Shown here: positions 15,919 through 25,100 of the stretch, one piece after another
Position numbering within the stretch: the stretch's first letter is position 1
Layout: every line of letters starts with the position of its first letter
Source: JANLYQ01 sp031365725
GTDB lineage: Bacteria; Actinomycetota; Actinomycetes; JACCUZ01
DNA length: 33,121 bases
Direction of reading: 5' to 3'
NCBI GenBank assembly: GCA_031365725.1
Contig: JANLYQ010000109.1
Span: 1 to 33,121 of the forward strand
Program-made: the position numbers and the translations under genes
The notes under the pieces: generated by a model
What the model was told of the DNA's origin: nothing
Databases searched by the model: none
The model's input: only the letters and a program-made list of their open reading frames with translations

Positions 15919-16583
15919 GCAGCGATCCGTCCGTCGGTGAGGGTGATGAGGCGGTCAGCGACAGCGACGACAGCCGGGCTGTGGCTGGCAACGACAACGG
16001 CGCAGCCCGCGCGAGCCCGCGCGGTCAGCAGGTCGAGCAGCCGCTGTTCGGTCTCGGTGTCGAGCTCGCCGCTCGGCTCGTCGGCCAGCAGCACTGCCGG
16101 ATCGTTGGCCACTGCGACCGCCAGACCGGCCCGGGCGAGCTCGCCGCCGGAGAGCTGGCTGGGATAGGCATCTCCGCGGGCGGCAAGGCCGAGGGAGTCC
16201 AGCAGCACGCCTACGGCGACCGGGGGACGCCCCTTCGTCAACGACTGCGCCAGCCGGACGTTGCCCCGCACGGTCAGGTGCTCGAACAGGTTGCCGCCCT
16301 GGGAGAGCACGCCGACGTGATCGGCCCGCAGTCGGGACCGCACGCTCTCGGGCTGGTGGCTCATCCGTTCGCCGACCACGTGCACCGTGCCCCCCGACGG
16401 CTCGTCAAGACCGGCCAGGCACGCGAGCAGGGTGGACTTGCCGGAGCCGGAGGGTCCACTGACGGCGACCAGCTCGCCGGCCTCGACAATCAGCGAAACA
16501 CCCTGCAGAGCAAGGGTTTCCTCCTCGCCGGCCCGGAAGAAGCGGTACAGGGAGGTGGCCCGCAGAGCGGTCGCGGCGATCAC
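15915..16583 (-). CDS. ABC transporter ATP-binding protein, second ATPase of the operon
   Basis: ATPase of 222 residues from the GTG at 16583. Motifs: Walker A GPSGSGKST (about 43-51), Q-loop Gln in GVLSQGGNLFEHL, signature LSGGELARAGLAVA, Walker B AVLLADEPSGELD and H-loop His in VVVASHSP. The signature is slightly divergent (LSGGE rather than LSGGQ, with no QR after it), whereas the partner ATPase is canonical; this fits an asymmetric heterodimer. The GTG is preferred to the ATG at 16616 because it makes a four-base GTGA overlap with the lipoprotein stop, like the other joints of this operon; the longer start would overlap that gene by 37 bases. Confidence 0.9.
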   Translation of the reverse strand: MIAATALRATSLYRFFRAGEEETLALQGVSLIVEAGELVAVSGPSGSGKSTLLACLAGLDEPSGGTVHVVGERMSHQPESVRSRLRADHVGVLSQGGNLFEHLTVRGNVRLAQSLTKGRPPVAVGVLLDSLGLAARGDAYPSQLSGGELARAGLAVAVANDPAVLLADEPSGELDTETEQRLLDLLTARARAGCAVVVASHSPAVVAVADRLITLTDGRIAA

Positions 16584-17263
16584 TTCCAGACCAGCGAGTC
16601 GGTCACGATGCGCCACGGGTCGACGTTGTCGGCGTTCTTGGCGCCGGTGAGGGTGAGGATCACTTCGGTGCCGCCACGCCAGAACTCGTAACGCTCGACC
16701 GCGTTGCGCACCACCTTGTCGGTGACCGGGTTGGGCGCGGAGTCGGCAAGGTAGGTGATGAGCACCGCGGTGCCGGCCTTCCGCTTGACCGTCGAGACCT
16801 TGACGGCGCCGATCTGCGGGACGGCGGCGGTGATGGTCGGCACGTCCTGCGCGGTTGCGCTCACCACGGTTGCCGCCACCGCGGCTTTGACCGTCTCCAT
16901 CCGGATGCTGTTGAGCTTGTCGGTGAACGTCGTTGCAGAGCCCTCGGTTGCGCGCGCCCAGCCCTCCGGCACCGTCACGCCGAACGGCGCTCCCGGCGGG
17001 GAGTAGGCGACGAAAGCCTGGTTGTCGGGGATGTCACCGGGCGGGTTGGACTCGGTCGCGTTCGGTGCGGGTGCCGCCGACGTCGACCCTGCACCGGCCG
17101 GCGTGCTCGAGCCGGCTGAGCCGGGTGAGCCGGTCGCGGCAGTGGTCGGGATCGAGCTCCCGCCGCCGGCGGGAGTCGAGGAGCCGCCGCACGCCGTCAA
17201 GACGGCAAGGAGGAGCACGCTGCTGCTGATGACGCCGGTGGGACGCGCGAGACGAGTGGCCAT
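16580..17263 (-). CDS. Lipoprotein of the ABC operon
   Basis: A 227-residue exported lipoprotein. The signal peptide ends in the lipobox LTAC (Cys about residue 25), followed by a long Gly/Ser/Thr/Pro-rich linker to about residue 80 and a compact domain with FVAYSPPGAPFGVTVPEGWARA and ending YEFWRGGTEVILTLTGAKNADNVDPWRIVTDSLVWK. The 'VPEGW' and closing strand pattern recall the LpqN/PsbP-like fold, which is only a suggestion. The ATG at 17263 has TACCGT seven bases upstream and no clear ribosome site, suggesting a leaderless transcript that starts the operon. Being first in an operon with two ATPases and an FtsX permease, it is probably the outer-face partner or substrate binder of that transporter. 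Confidence 0.85.
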   Translation of the reverse strand: MATRLARPTGVISSSVLLLAVLTACGGSSTPAGGGSSIPTTAATGSPGSAGSSTPAGAGSTSAAPAPNATESNPPGDIPDNQAFVAYSPPGAPFGVTVPEGWARATEGSATTFTDKLNSIRMETVKAAVAATVVSATAQDVPTITAAVPQIGAVKVSTVKRKAGTAVLITYLADSAPNPVTDKVVRNAVERYEFWRGGTEVILTLTGAKNADNVDPWRIVTDSLVWK

Positions 17264-17438
17264 GCCCTCGACGGTAGGCAGCAGCAGCACAGCGGCATGG
17301 GCGCGTCAGGTGAGCAGACGGTAAAGAGCGGCGGGACTCCCGTGACCGGCGACCACCCGTGGGACGCTGCGGGCGTGTCCTCCGTGACCCCAGTGCCCCC
17401 AGTGCCCCCCGTGACCCAGTCGGGCAAGCGCGACGCGG

Positions 17439-18731
17439 ATGCGTAGGCGGATCCTCGGCGTCGCGGTGCTGGCGGTGCTGCTCGCGGTCACCTTGCTCGG
17501 TGTGCCGTTGGCGCTCGCCGGCCGTGCCCTGCTGTACGCCGACGAGGGCAGCGAGCTCGAACGGCTCGCGTTGCGCGGGGCCGCGGCAGTCTCGGCCGAC
17601 GCAGCCGCCGGTGACCCGGTCGAGCTGCCGTCCCCGGAGAACGGCGTGCAGCTCGGCATCTATGACCCTCAGGGTCGCCGGACTGCCGGCCACGGTCCTC
17701 GCCGGGCCGACACCGCGGTCCGCGGTGCTCTTGCCGGTCGCGTGACCGAGAGCACCACCACCGACCGACTGGTGGCCGCAGTGCCCGTCGCGTCGGGCGA
17801 ACGCATCGTCGCGGTGGCGCGGGCGAGCTCGTCCCGCGGTGTCGTACGCCGGCGGGTGGCGCAGACCTGGGCCGCCATGCTGGGGCTGGCTCTGCTCGCG
17901 ACGGGCTGCGCGGTGTTGCTGGCGGCTGCGGCTGCCCGGCGGGTGACCCGGCCGCTGGAGCACCTGGTCGCCATGGCGCGCTCCCTCGGTGACGGCACAA
18001 CAAGGATCGCGCCGGCGCACAGCGGCGTTGCCGAGCTGGATCGGGCCGGCGCCGCACTCGCCAGCACGGGGCACCAGCTCGATGCTCTCGTCGCAAGAGA
18101 ACGGGCCTTCACCGGCCGGGCGTCCCACCAGCTGCGCACGCCGCTGACGTCGTTGCGCCTCGGGCTGGAGTCGGCGTTGGCCACGCCCGGTGCCGACCTG
18201 GCCGAGGCGGGCCGGGCGGCAGTCGCTGCGGCCGAGGAGCTTGCTCGCACCGTCGACGACGTCCTCGCCCTCGCCCGCGGCGGACCGGCCGTCACCACCG
18301 TCGACCTGACCACCGTCCTGGGCGACGTGCGGTCCCGGTGGCACGGACCGCTAGCCGCTGCGGGGCGACCGCTGCGGACGGACGACAGCGACTCCCCGAG
18401 CACGGCAGCCGGCTCGCCCGCCGCCGTCCGTCAGGCCCTGGATGTGCTGCTGGACAACGCGATGCTGCATGGGGCAGGTGTGGTCACCGTGAGAGTGCGC
18501 AGCCTCGACACGGCAGTCGCGATCGACGTCGCCGACGAGGGGTCGACCCAGGGCCACCTGCTCGTGCCTGTCGCCGGTGAGAGCGCGCAGGGTGCCGACG
18601 ACCCGCCCGACCGCCACCTCGGTCTTGCTCTGGCTCGCTCGCTCATCGAGGCCCAGGGCGGTCGGCTGTTGCACGCCCGCACCGATCCGCAGACGCGCTT
18701 CACCCTGTTGCTGCCCCGGGAGCGGACCTAG
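17439..18731 (+). CDS. Membrane sensor histidine kinase with divergent ATP-binding motifs
   Basis: A 430-residue sensor kinase divergent from the lipoprotein/ABC operon. Domains: first membrane helix (about 6-28), extracytoplasmic sensor of about 110 residues, second helix (MLGLALLATGCAVLLAAAA, about 147-166), HAMP-like linker RRVTRPLEHLVAMARSL, HisKA with His230 in TGRASHQLRTPLTSL, and HATPase from about 310. The N box LLDNAMLHG is recognisable, but G1 reads DVADEGSTQG (second Gly of DxGxG lost) and G2 reads HLGLALARSLIEAQGG (first Gly lost). It may have low activity or act mainly as a phosphatase. Context suggests it senses the substrate of the ABC operon and signals to an OmpR regulator at 11496-12212. 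The ATG at 17439 overlaps the stop of a short Pro-rich frame beginning at 17374. Confidence 0.88.
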   Translation: MRRRILGVAVLAVLLAVTLLGVPLALAGRALLYADEGSELERLALRGAAAVSADAAAGDPVELPSPENGVQLGIYDPQGRRTAGHGPRRADTAVRGALAGRVTESTTTDRLVAAVPVASGERIVAVARASSSRGVVRRRVAQTWAAMLGLALLATGCAVLLAAAAARRVTRPLEHLVAMARSLGDGTTRIAPAHSGVAELDRAGAALASTGHQLDALVARERAFTGRASHQLRTPLTSLRLGLESALATPGADLAEAGRAAVAAAEELARTVDDVLALARGGPAVTTVDLTTVLGDVRSRWHGPLAAAGRPLRTDDSDSPSTAAGSPAAVRQALDVLLDNAMLHGAGVVTVRVRSLDTAVAIDVADEGSTQGHLLVPVAGESAQGADDPPDRHLGLALARSLIEAQGGRLLHARTDPQTRFTLLLPRERT

Positions 18732-18880
18732 CGGCCGAGCAGCCGAGCCAGCAGACCCTTCGGTCGGGCGCAGGTGCAGCGGTCTCGCGGCGCGACACCC
18801 GCGAGGACCTCCTCGACGTGCTGGCCACAACCGCGATAGCCGGGCTTGCCGCAGGAACGACACATGACGCGCTGGCACAT
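18728..18880 (-). CDS. Small conserved Cys-rich protein (probable zinc-binding)
   Basis: A 50-residue protein beginning MCQRVMCRSCGKPGYRGCGQ and ending LLARLLGR. Six cysteines (positions 2, 7, 10, 17, 31, 33) include a CxxC followed by GKPxxxGCGxHVxxVL, a pattern I recognise from small uncharacterised actinobacterial proteins and which looks like a zinc ribbon. It is cytoplasmic by sequence. The ATG at 18880 has TACGCT six bases upstream and no ribosome-binding site, again suggesting a leaderless message; an in-frame ATG at 18913 is possible. Its stop TAG and that of the convergent kinase share the palindrome CTAG at 18728-18731. Function unknown. Confidence 0.75.
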   Translation of the reverse strand: MCQRVMCRSCGKPGYRGCGQHVEEVLAGVAPRDRCTCARPKGLLARLLGR

Positions 18881-19039
18881 GACGGGAGCGTATACCCCTG
18901 CCCGTATCTGCATGGCATCAGCGGGTCATGCCGGACGCATGAGTCACCCACTTCACATTGGGGGGATGCCCTCCCCGCAGCCAGGGCTCCACCCTCCCCT
19001 CGATGAGTCGCACCATCGACGACAAGGGGAGGGGGCGCG

Positions 19040-19927
19040 ATGGTGCGCATCACAGTTTTTGGGGCGACGTCGGTGCACGTGGGGGGACACGTCATCACGA
19101 GTGCCGACATGGGCGGGGCCAAGCCGAGGCAGATCCTCGAGCTGCTGGCCCTCGAGGCCGGTTCGCCGGTGGCAAAGGACCGGCTGGCCGACCTGCTTTG
19201 GGACGGCCGGCCGCCGGCGTCATGGACAGGCACGTTGGACAGCTACATCTGCGTCCTGCGACGCCACCTGCGGCTGGGCAGCGGGCGGTCGTCGTTGCTC
19301 GCCACCACTCCAGGTGGCTACCGGCTCGGGCCCGAGGGCGTCAACGTCGACATCGCGGACTTCCGGCGGCTCACCCGGGCCGCGCTCACAGCCCGGCCGG
19401 GCGCAGCGGTGGGGGCCATCGAGAAGGCGATCGGGCTTGCGTCCGGCGACCTGCTCGCCGACGAGCCGTACGCCGAGTGGGCGGTGCGGGCCCGCGGCTG
19501 TTTCCAGCGAGACCTGCTGACGGCTGCGGTGCACGGGTCACGTCTCGCCTCGGGGCTGGGCAACCACCGGACTGCCGAGCGGCTGGCCCGGGCGGCGACA
19601 GCGGCTGACCCCGTGTCGGAGGACGCGGTCACCGCACTGATGACGGCACTGTCGAACGGCGGCCGGCGGTGCGAGGCCCTTCGGGTGTTCGCCGAGCTGC
19701 GGGCTCGCATGATCGACGAGTTCGGCGCCGAACCGGGTTCGGCCTGCTACAGCCTCTATCTCGAGGTGTTGCGCGGTCCGGGCAGCGCAGCCGACCAGGC
19801 AGCCGGCTCGGCCGAGGTCTCGACGCTGGTCCGGCTGTTACGGCAGGCGCTGGCCGCGGCACCCGGGGCGGCCATCGGCCTCAGCATCCCTGAGCTCGCC
19901 GGCGGGGGGCGCGCGCGGGTCGCGTGA
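19040..19927 (+). CDS. SARP-family transcriptional activator
   Basis: A 295-residue regulator of the small SARP (AfsR/ActII-ORF4-like) type. Residues about 1-95 form the winged-helix OmpR-like DNA-binding domain (KPRQILELLALEAGSPVAKDRLADLLWDG ... YICVLRRHLRLG ... TTPGGYRLGP); residues about 100-245 form the bacterial transcriptional activation domain of TPR-like helices (ADFRRLTRAAL ... RRCEALRVFAELRARMIDEFGAEPG). There is no ATPase or TPR extension. The ATG at 19040 follows a strong GGGGAGGGGG purine run. SARPs bind direct repeats of 7-base units with 11-base spacing near promoters, and such repeats occur before the peroxidase (22111) and the small-protein/oxidase operon (28914), so it is a candidate activator of both. 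That link is inferred. Confidence 0.9.
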   Translation: MVRITVFGATSVHVGGHVITSADMGGAKPRQILELLALEAGSPVAKDRLADLLWDGRPPASWTGTLDSYICVLRRHLRLGSGRSSLLATTPGGYRLGPEGVNVDIADFRRLTRAALTARPGAAVGAIEKAIGLASGDLLADEPYAEWAVRARGCFQRDLLTAAVHGSRLASGLGNHRTAERLARAATAADPVSEDAVTALMTALSNGGRRCEALRVFAELRARMIDEFGAEPGSACYSLYLEVLRGPGSAADQAAGSAEVSTLVRLLRQALAAAPGAAIGLSIPELAGGGRARVA

Positions 19928-20098
19928 GCTCGTGCGCGCAGAGAGCGGCTCCGTGACCCATCGCGAACCTGTTGTCGGCTGTGGGTGACGGGCTGACCGC
20001 CGACCGGGTGGTGTGACCCTAAGTAGCTATGGCGGGGAGTGCGCGGGCGCGTTCATAGTGACCCTGGGGCCGCGGTCACGCGGTGGGGGGGTGTCACT

Positions 20099-20761
20099 GT
20101 GTTCTCACTTGGGTCCGTGTCCGCAACGACAACACGCGTGGTCGTCGTCGACGACCACCGCACGTTCGCCGACCTCCTGGCGCTGGCGCTCAGCGCTGAA
20201 CCCGACCTCGAGTGCGTGGGCACGGCGCACTCCGTCGGCGAAGCCACCGGCATGGTCGAGGCCTTGCAGCCGGATCTCGTGCTGATGGACGTGCAGCTCG
20301 GCGACGGTGACGGCTTGGCCGCCACCGCCGCACTGACCGCCGCGTTCCCGACCCTTCGGGTCGTCGTGCTGACGGCCTTCGTCACCCCTGCCCTGATGCG
20401 GCGGGCGGTCGATGCCGGAGCCTGCGCACTGCTGCCCAAGGACGGGGCCTTGCAGGAGATGTTGCGTGCCGTGCGCACCGCGCAGCGCAACGGCTTCCAG
20501 ATCCACCCGGGCCTGTTGATGGAGCTGGTGCGCAGCGACGCTCCGCCGGTCGTGCCCTCGCTCACCGGGCGCGAGCGGCAGGTCCTGCAGCTGCTGGCCG
20601 CCGCTCTGGACACCCGACGCATCGCACGCGAGCTGGGCATCTCGGTGTCGACCTGCCGCGGCTACATCAAGGCACTGCTCGCCAAGCTCGGCGCGCACAC
20701 CCAGCTCGAAGCCGTCATCATGGCCCAGCGGCACGGGCTGATCGATGCACCTGCGGACTGA
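20099..20761 (+). CDS. NarL/FixJ-family response regulator
   Basis: A response regulator of about 220 residues. The receiver domain has the acidic pair DDH, phospho-acceptor Asp64 in LVLMDVQLGDGDG, T in LTAFVTP and Lys in LLPKDGAL. The C-terminal LuxR-type helix-turn-helix reads LTGREREVLQ-like (here LTGRERQVLQLLAAALDTRRIARELGISVSTCRGYIKALLAKLGAHTQLEAV). The GTG at 20099 is chosen because a GGTGGGGGGG run lies just upstream; a GTG at 20117 and an upstream ATG at 20039 are in frame. It overlaps the following kinase gene by 17 bases, so the two form one coupled two-component unit. Confidence 0.9.
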   Translation: MFSLGSVSATTTRVVVVDDHRTFADLLALALSAEPDLECVGTAHSVGEATGMVEALQPDLVLMDVQLGDGDGLAATAALTAAFPTLRVVVLTAFVTPALMRRAVDAGACALLPKDGALQEMLRAVRTAQRNGFQIHPGLLMELVRSDAPPVVPSLTGRERQVLQLLAAALDTRRIARELGISVSTCRGYIKALLAKLGAHTQLEAVIMAQRHGLIDAPAD

Positions 20762-22106
20762 GCGCGGCGCCCGACGGCGAGGGCCGCGCTCGGTCGTCTC
20801 GCGCGCCCTCCTGTGGTTTCTGTGCTGGAGCCTGCTGGCGCTGGTTGCGGTGGGCCTGGGCAGTCTCGCGATCGCCAACGACCTCGCCAAGGACGGCGCC
20901 CTGCGGGAGGCCACGCTGCGCAGCTCCACGTTCGGTCACAGCGTGGCCGCACCGTTGGTGGACCGCACCGTCCGCGCCGGCCCGTCGGCCCGGCGTGTGG
21001 TGCTCGATTCAGTGCTGCGCAGTCGTCTCACCGACGGGTCGATCGTGCACATCAAGATCTGGGACAGCGCCGGACGCGTCATCTGGGCCGATGAACGATC
21101 GCTCGTCGGCAAGCAGTTCCCGATGCTGCCGGAGGTGTTCGCCCTGTTCGGCACGACCGACTCGGTCGCGTCCTTCTCGTCGCTCAAGGGCGGGGACAAC
21201 GTCGGCGAGCAGCCTGAGGGGGAGCTGCTCGAGGTCTACACGGGGGCGTACGACGCAGACGGCGTGGCCTTCGTCTTCGAGACCTACTGGTCGACCGACC
21301 AGTTGCACGGGGACCAAGTGGCGATCCGCCACCGGCTGGTGCCGTTGGTGCTCGGCGCGCTCGTGCTCTTCGAGCTGACGATCCTGCCGCTGGCACTGAC
21401 TCTCGCCCGCCGGGTCGACCGCGGACGGGCCGAACGGAGCGCGGTGCTGCGTCATGCCCTGTCCTCCGCACAGCGCGAACGACGCCGACTGGCCCAGGAC
21501 CTGCACGACGGTCTGCTGCAGGATCTCGCCGGCCTGGGTTACGCGCTGCCCTCGGTAGGGGCCCAGCTGCCTCCCGAGGCGCACCACGCCCGCACCGTGA
21601 TCACCGAGGCGGCCGCCGTGGTGGAGCGCGACATGGCGGCCCTGCGGGAGCTGCTCACCGACGTCTACCCTGCGGACCTCGCCACCGGTGGCCTGTCCGA
21701 CGCGGTCGCCGGACTGGCGCACCGGGCGTCTGCGACCGGCCTCGTGGTCGACGTACATCTGGATGGTGAGATCGTCGACGCAGCGGTCAGCGTCGTGCAG
21801 CTGACCTACCAGGTGGTGCGTGAGGGGTTGCGCAACGTCGTCAAGCACGCCGACGCAACCCATGCGCGCGTGCACGCCAGCCTCACCAACGGCGTGGTCC
21901 AGGTGCGGGTCGAGGATGACGGGCGTGGACCGCAGATCGCCGTCGGCGGCCAGCCGCATCTCGGACTTCGCCTGCTGGCGGACACGGTGAACGACGCCGG
22001 GGGCGAGCTCGCGTTGTCCCCCGGTGAGGTCGCAGGCTCGGTGCTGACCGCGTCCTTCTCCGTCATCCGGCTCGACGTCGCCACGCCGATGCCTGAGGCG
22101 TACTAG
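20745..22106 (+). CDS. NarL-type membrane sensor histidine kinase (HisKA_3)
   Basis: A 453-residue kinase partnered with the regulator it overlaps. Membrane helices near residues 20-44 and 202-222 enclose an extracytoplasmic sensor of about 155 residues (containing IVHIKIWDSAGRVIWADERSLVGK, a PAS/CACHE-like strand pattern). HisKA_3 follows with phospho-acceptor His254 in RRLAQDLHDGLLQDLAG, then HATPase with N box REGLRNVVKHA and G1 box EDDGRGPQ; the G2 segment reads HLGLRLLADTVNDAGG. It is the last gene before the heme peroxidase, 80 bases upstream on the same strand. The sensor could monitor an envelope or metal signal; no ligand can be read from the sequence. Confidence 0.9.
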   Translation: MHLRTERGARRRGPRSVVSRALLWFLCWSLLALVAVGLGSLAIANDLAKDGALREATLRSSTFGHSVAAPLVDRTVRAGPSARRVVLDSVLRSRLTDGSIVHIKIWDSAGRVIWADERSLVGKQFPMLPEVFALFGTTDSVASFSSLKGGDNVGEQPEGELLEVYTGAYDADGVAFVFETYWSTDQLHGDQVAIRHRLVPLVLGALVLFELTILPLALTLARRVDRGRAERSAVLRHALSSAQRERRRLAQDLHDGLLQDLAGLGYALPSVGAQLPPEAHHARTVITEAAAVVERDMAALRELLTDVYPADLATGGLSDAVAGLAHRASATGLVVDVHLDGEIVDAAVSVVQLTYQVVREGLRNVVKHADATHARVHASLTNGVVQVRVEDDGRGPQIAVGGQPHLGLRLLADTVNDAGGELALSPGEVAGSVLTASFSVIRLDVATPMPEAY

Positions 22107-22110
22107 ACCG

Positions 22111-22143
22111 GACAAGGTTTTCCCAAGGCGCACGCCGCACGGT
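22111..22143 (+). promoter_or_regulatory. Probable SARP-type promoter of the heme peroxidase gene
   Basis: Two 7-base direct repeats, GACAAGG (22111-22117) and CCCAAGG (22122-22128), are four bases apart, an 11-base period. Nine bases further is CACGGT (22138-22143), a plausible -10. This geometry (heptamer-4-heptamer, then 8-9 bases to the -10) is what SARP activators recognise in place of a -35. The same layout occurs at 28914-28946. The peroxidase ATG lies 43 bases after the -10, with AGG(T) in GACAGGTG as ribosome site. Confidence 0.55.
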
Positions 22144-22186
22144 GGGCTGACTCAGACCGTGAGAACCCACGCGAGACAGGTGTGCC

Positions 22187-25100
22187 ATGAACCGAATCCA
22201 CAGGCTGCCCAGCGCAGCAGGCAAGACCCGGGGGATGACGAGGTCCTTCCTCGCCCGACCCGGCCGCGCGATGGCCGGAGTCACGGCCCTCGCCCTCACC
22301 ATCCTGACGGCGAGCCCGGTGGTCACTCCGGCGCAGGCGGTGGTCGGCCCGGTAGGCTCGGGATTCACCGTCACCGCCTCGGACATCGCCTTCATCCTCA
22401 AGCAGATCAAGATCGCCGAGCGGCATGCAGCAACGCTGACACCGGCTAACCCCTGCGGCACCCTGGTGGGCTCCGCCGCCAACCAGATCCCGGACCGGCT
22501 CACGGCCTACGGCCTGCGCACGGTCGACGGGTCCTGCAACAACCTCTTCCCGAACCGCGACCGCTGGGCTGCGGCAGACGAGAGGTTCCCGCGGCTCACC
22601 ACCCCCGTCTTCCGCGACGCCGAGCCGATCACGCCGGCCTTCCCGGTCGGGCCGCCCGGACCCACGAGCTACAAGCAGAACTCGGGCTCGGTCATCGACT
22701 CACAACCGCGCCTGATCAGCAACCTGATCGTCGACCAGACCTCGACGAACCCGGCCGCCCTCGTAGCCGCGGCGTTCCCGGTGCGGACCCAGGGCAACCC
22801 TGGGCTGTTCCCGTGCACCACCGACCCGGCTCCCGACGGCACCGGCGGCATCCCCGCCAACTGCGTGCCCAGCCACCAGACCCTGTTCATCCCCAACGTC
22901 ACCACCGACGTGGGGCTCTCGCCGCCCTACAACTCGCTGTTCACGTTCTTCGGTCAGTTCTTCGACCACGGCGTCGACCAGACCGTCAAGGGCGGCGGCA
23001 CGGTCTTCGTGCCCCTGCGCGCCGACGACCCGCTGATCGCGGGACCGGACCACGACCTCGGCACCGGCTGCGGCACGGTGGACGCCACTCCTGCCTGCGC
23101 GGACAACCTGCCGGCCTCGCAGCAGTTCATGGTCCTCACCCGGGCGACGAACCAGCCCGGCCCGGACGGGGTCCTCGGCACCGCCGATGACATCAAGGAC
23201 GCGACCAACACCGACACCCCGTGGGTGGACCAGAGCCAGACCTACACCTCGCACTCCTCCCACCAGGTCTTCCTGCGGGAGTACACCCTCGTCGGCGGCA
23301 AGCCGCAGGCGACCGGCATGCTGCTCGGCGGACTGCCGGGCAACGGTGCCACCGGCATGGCCACCTGGGCCTCGCTGAAGAAGCAGGCCGCGGAGAAGCT
23401 CGGGCTCCAGCTCGTCGACACCGACGTGACCGACATCCCGATGCTGGCCGCCGACCCGTACGGCAACTTCCTACCGGGCCCGAACGGGCTGCCGCAGTAC
23501 GTGACCGCCTCGGGCCTGGTCGAGGGCAACCTGACCACCCCGGTGCTGGTGCCGGCCGACGCCGTGCACTTCCACACGCCGTTCCTCACCGACATCGCGC
23601 ACAACGCAGACCCCAGCCCGGTGGATACCGACCACAACCCGGCTACGCCGCCGGTCGCGCCGACGCCCGACCTGGACAACGTCGCGTCGGCGGACTTCGC
23701 CAACCAGCCGGCGGGGACCTACGACGACGAGATGCTCAACGCGCACTTCACCGCCGGTGACGGTCGCGTCAACGAGAACATCGCGCTCACCACGATCCAC
23801 CAGGTCTTCCACTCGGAGCACGACCGGCTGGTCAACGACGTCCAGGCCACGCTGAACGCCAACCCGGCACTGCTGGCGTCGTACCAAGCAATCGACACGA
23901 CCAACGCCGACCCGACGCTGCGCACATTCACCTACGGTGAGCGGCTGTTCCAGGTGGCTCGGTTCGTCACCGAGATGGAGTACCAGCACACGGTGTTCGA
24001 GGAGTTCGGGCGCAAGGTGCAGCCGGCGATCCGGCCGTTCCACGTCTACTCCCCCGACATCAACTCCGCCATCCCGGCCGAGTTCGCGCACGCGGTCTAC
24101 CGCTTCGGGCACTCCATGCTGGACGACCAGGTCGCGCGCACCAACCCGGACGGCACCGACAACTCGTTGCCGTTGCTCAAGGCCTTCCTCAACCCGCCGG
24201 AGTTCTTCAACGACGGGCACGGCGGCACCCTCACCCCGGAGCAGGCAGCCGGCGCCGTCGTGATGGGGTCGTCCAACCAGGTCGGCAACGAGCTCGACGA
24301 GTTCGTCACCGAGGTCCTGCGCAACAACCTGCTCGGCCTCCCGCTGGACCTGCCGACACTGAACCTGACGCGGGCCCGGGATGCGGGTGTGCCACCGTTG
24401 AACGAGGTGCGTCGCCAGATCCTCGCGGCGACGAACGACGGCCAGATGGCGCCCTACACCAGCTGGTCAGACTTCGGGCAGCACCTCAAGCACCCCGCGT
24501 CGCTGATCAACTTCGTGGCGGCGTACGGCACGCACCCGACGATCACGTCGGAGAGCACGATCGCGGGCAAGCGGGCCGCGGCCAAGCTCATCGTCGACCC
24601 GGCGGACCCCACCGATCTCAACATCCCCACCGACGCTGCGGACTTCATGTTCGGCAACGGCACCTGGGCCGACGCAGCCGGTAAGACCACCACCGGCCTC
24701 GACAGCGTCGACCTCTGGGTCGGCGGACTGGCCGAGGTGACCAACCTGTTCGGTGGCCTGCTGGGCAGCACGTTCAACTACGTGTTCCAGAACACGATGG
24801 AGAACCTGCAGGACGGAGACCGGTTCTACTACCTCCTGCGCACGCCTGGCATGAACCTCCGCAGCCAGCTGGAGGGCAACTCCTTCGCCGAGCTGGTGCA
24901 GCGCAACACCGATGGCACCAACACCCTAAAGGCAGACTCGTTCGGCACTGCTGACTGCAAGTTCCAGCTGGCCAACCTGTCTGGTACGGCACCCGGCTTC
25001 ACCGCATTCGGCTCGACGGTGGCGGACGACCCGACCACGACCGACTGCGACGAGAGCAAGCTGCTGCTCCGCAAGCCGGACGGCACGATCCAGTACCGCC

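Noticed and set aside
17374..17444. Short Pro/Val-rich frame overlapping the start of the second kinase
   Set aside because: It arises from a GTGCCCCC repeat, has no ribosome site and no recognisable product; at most a coupling leader.
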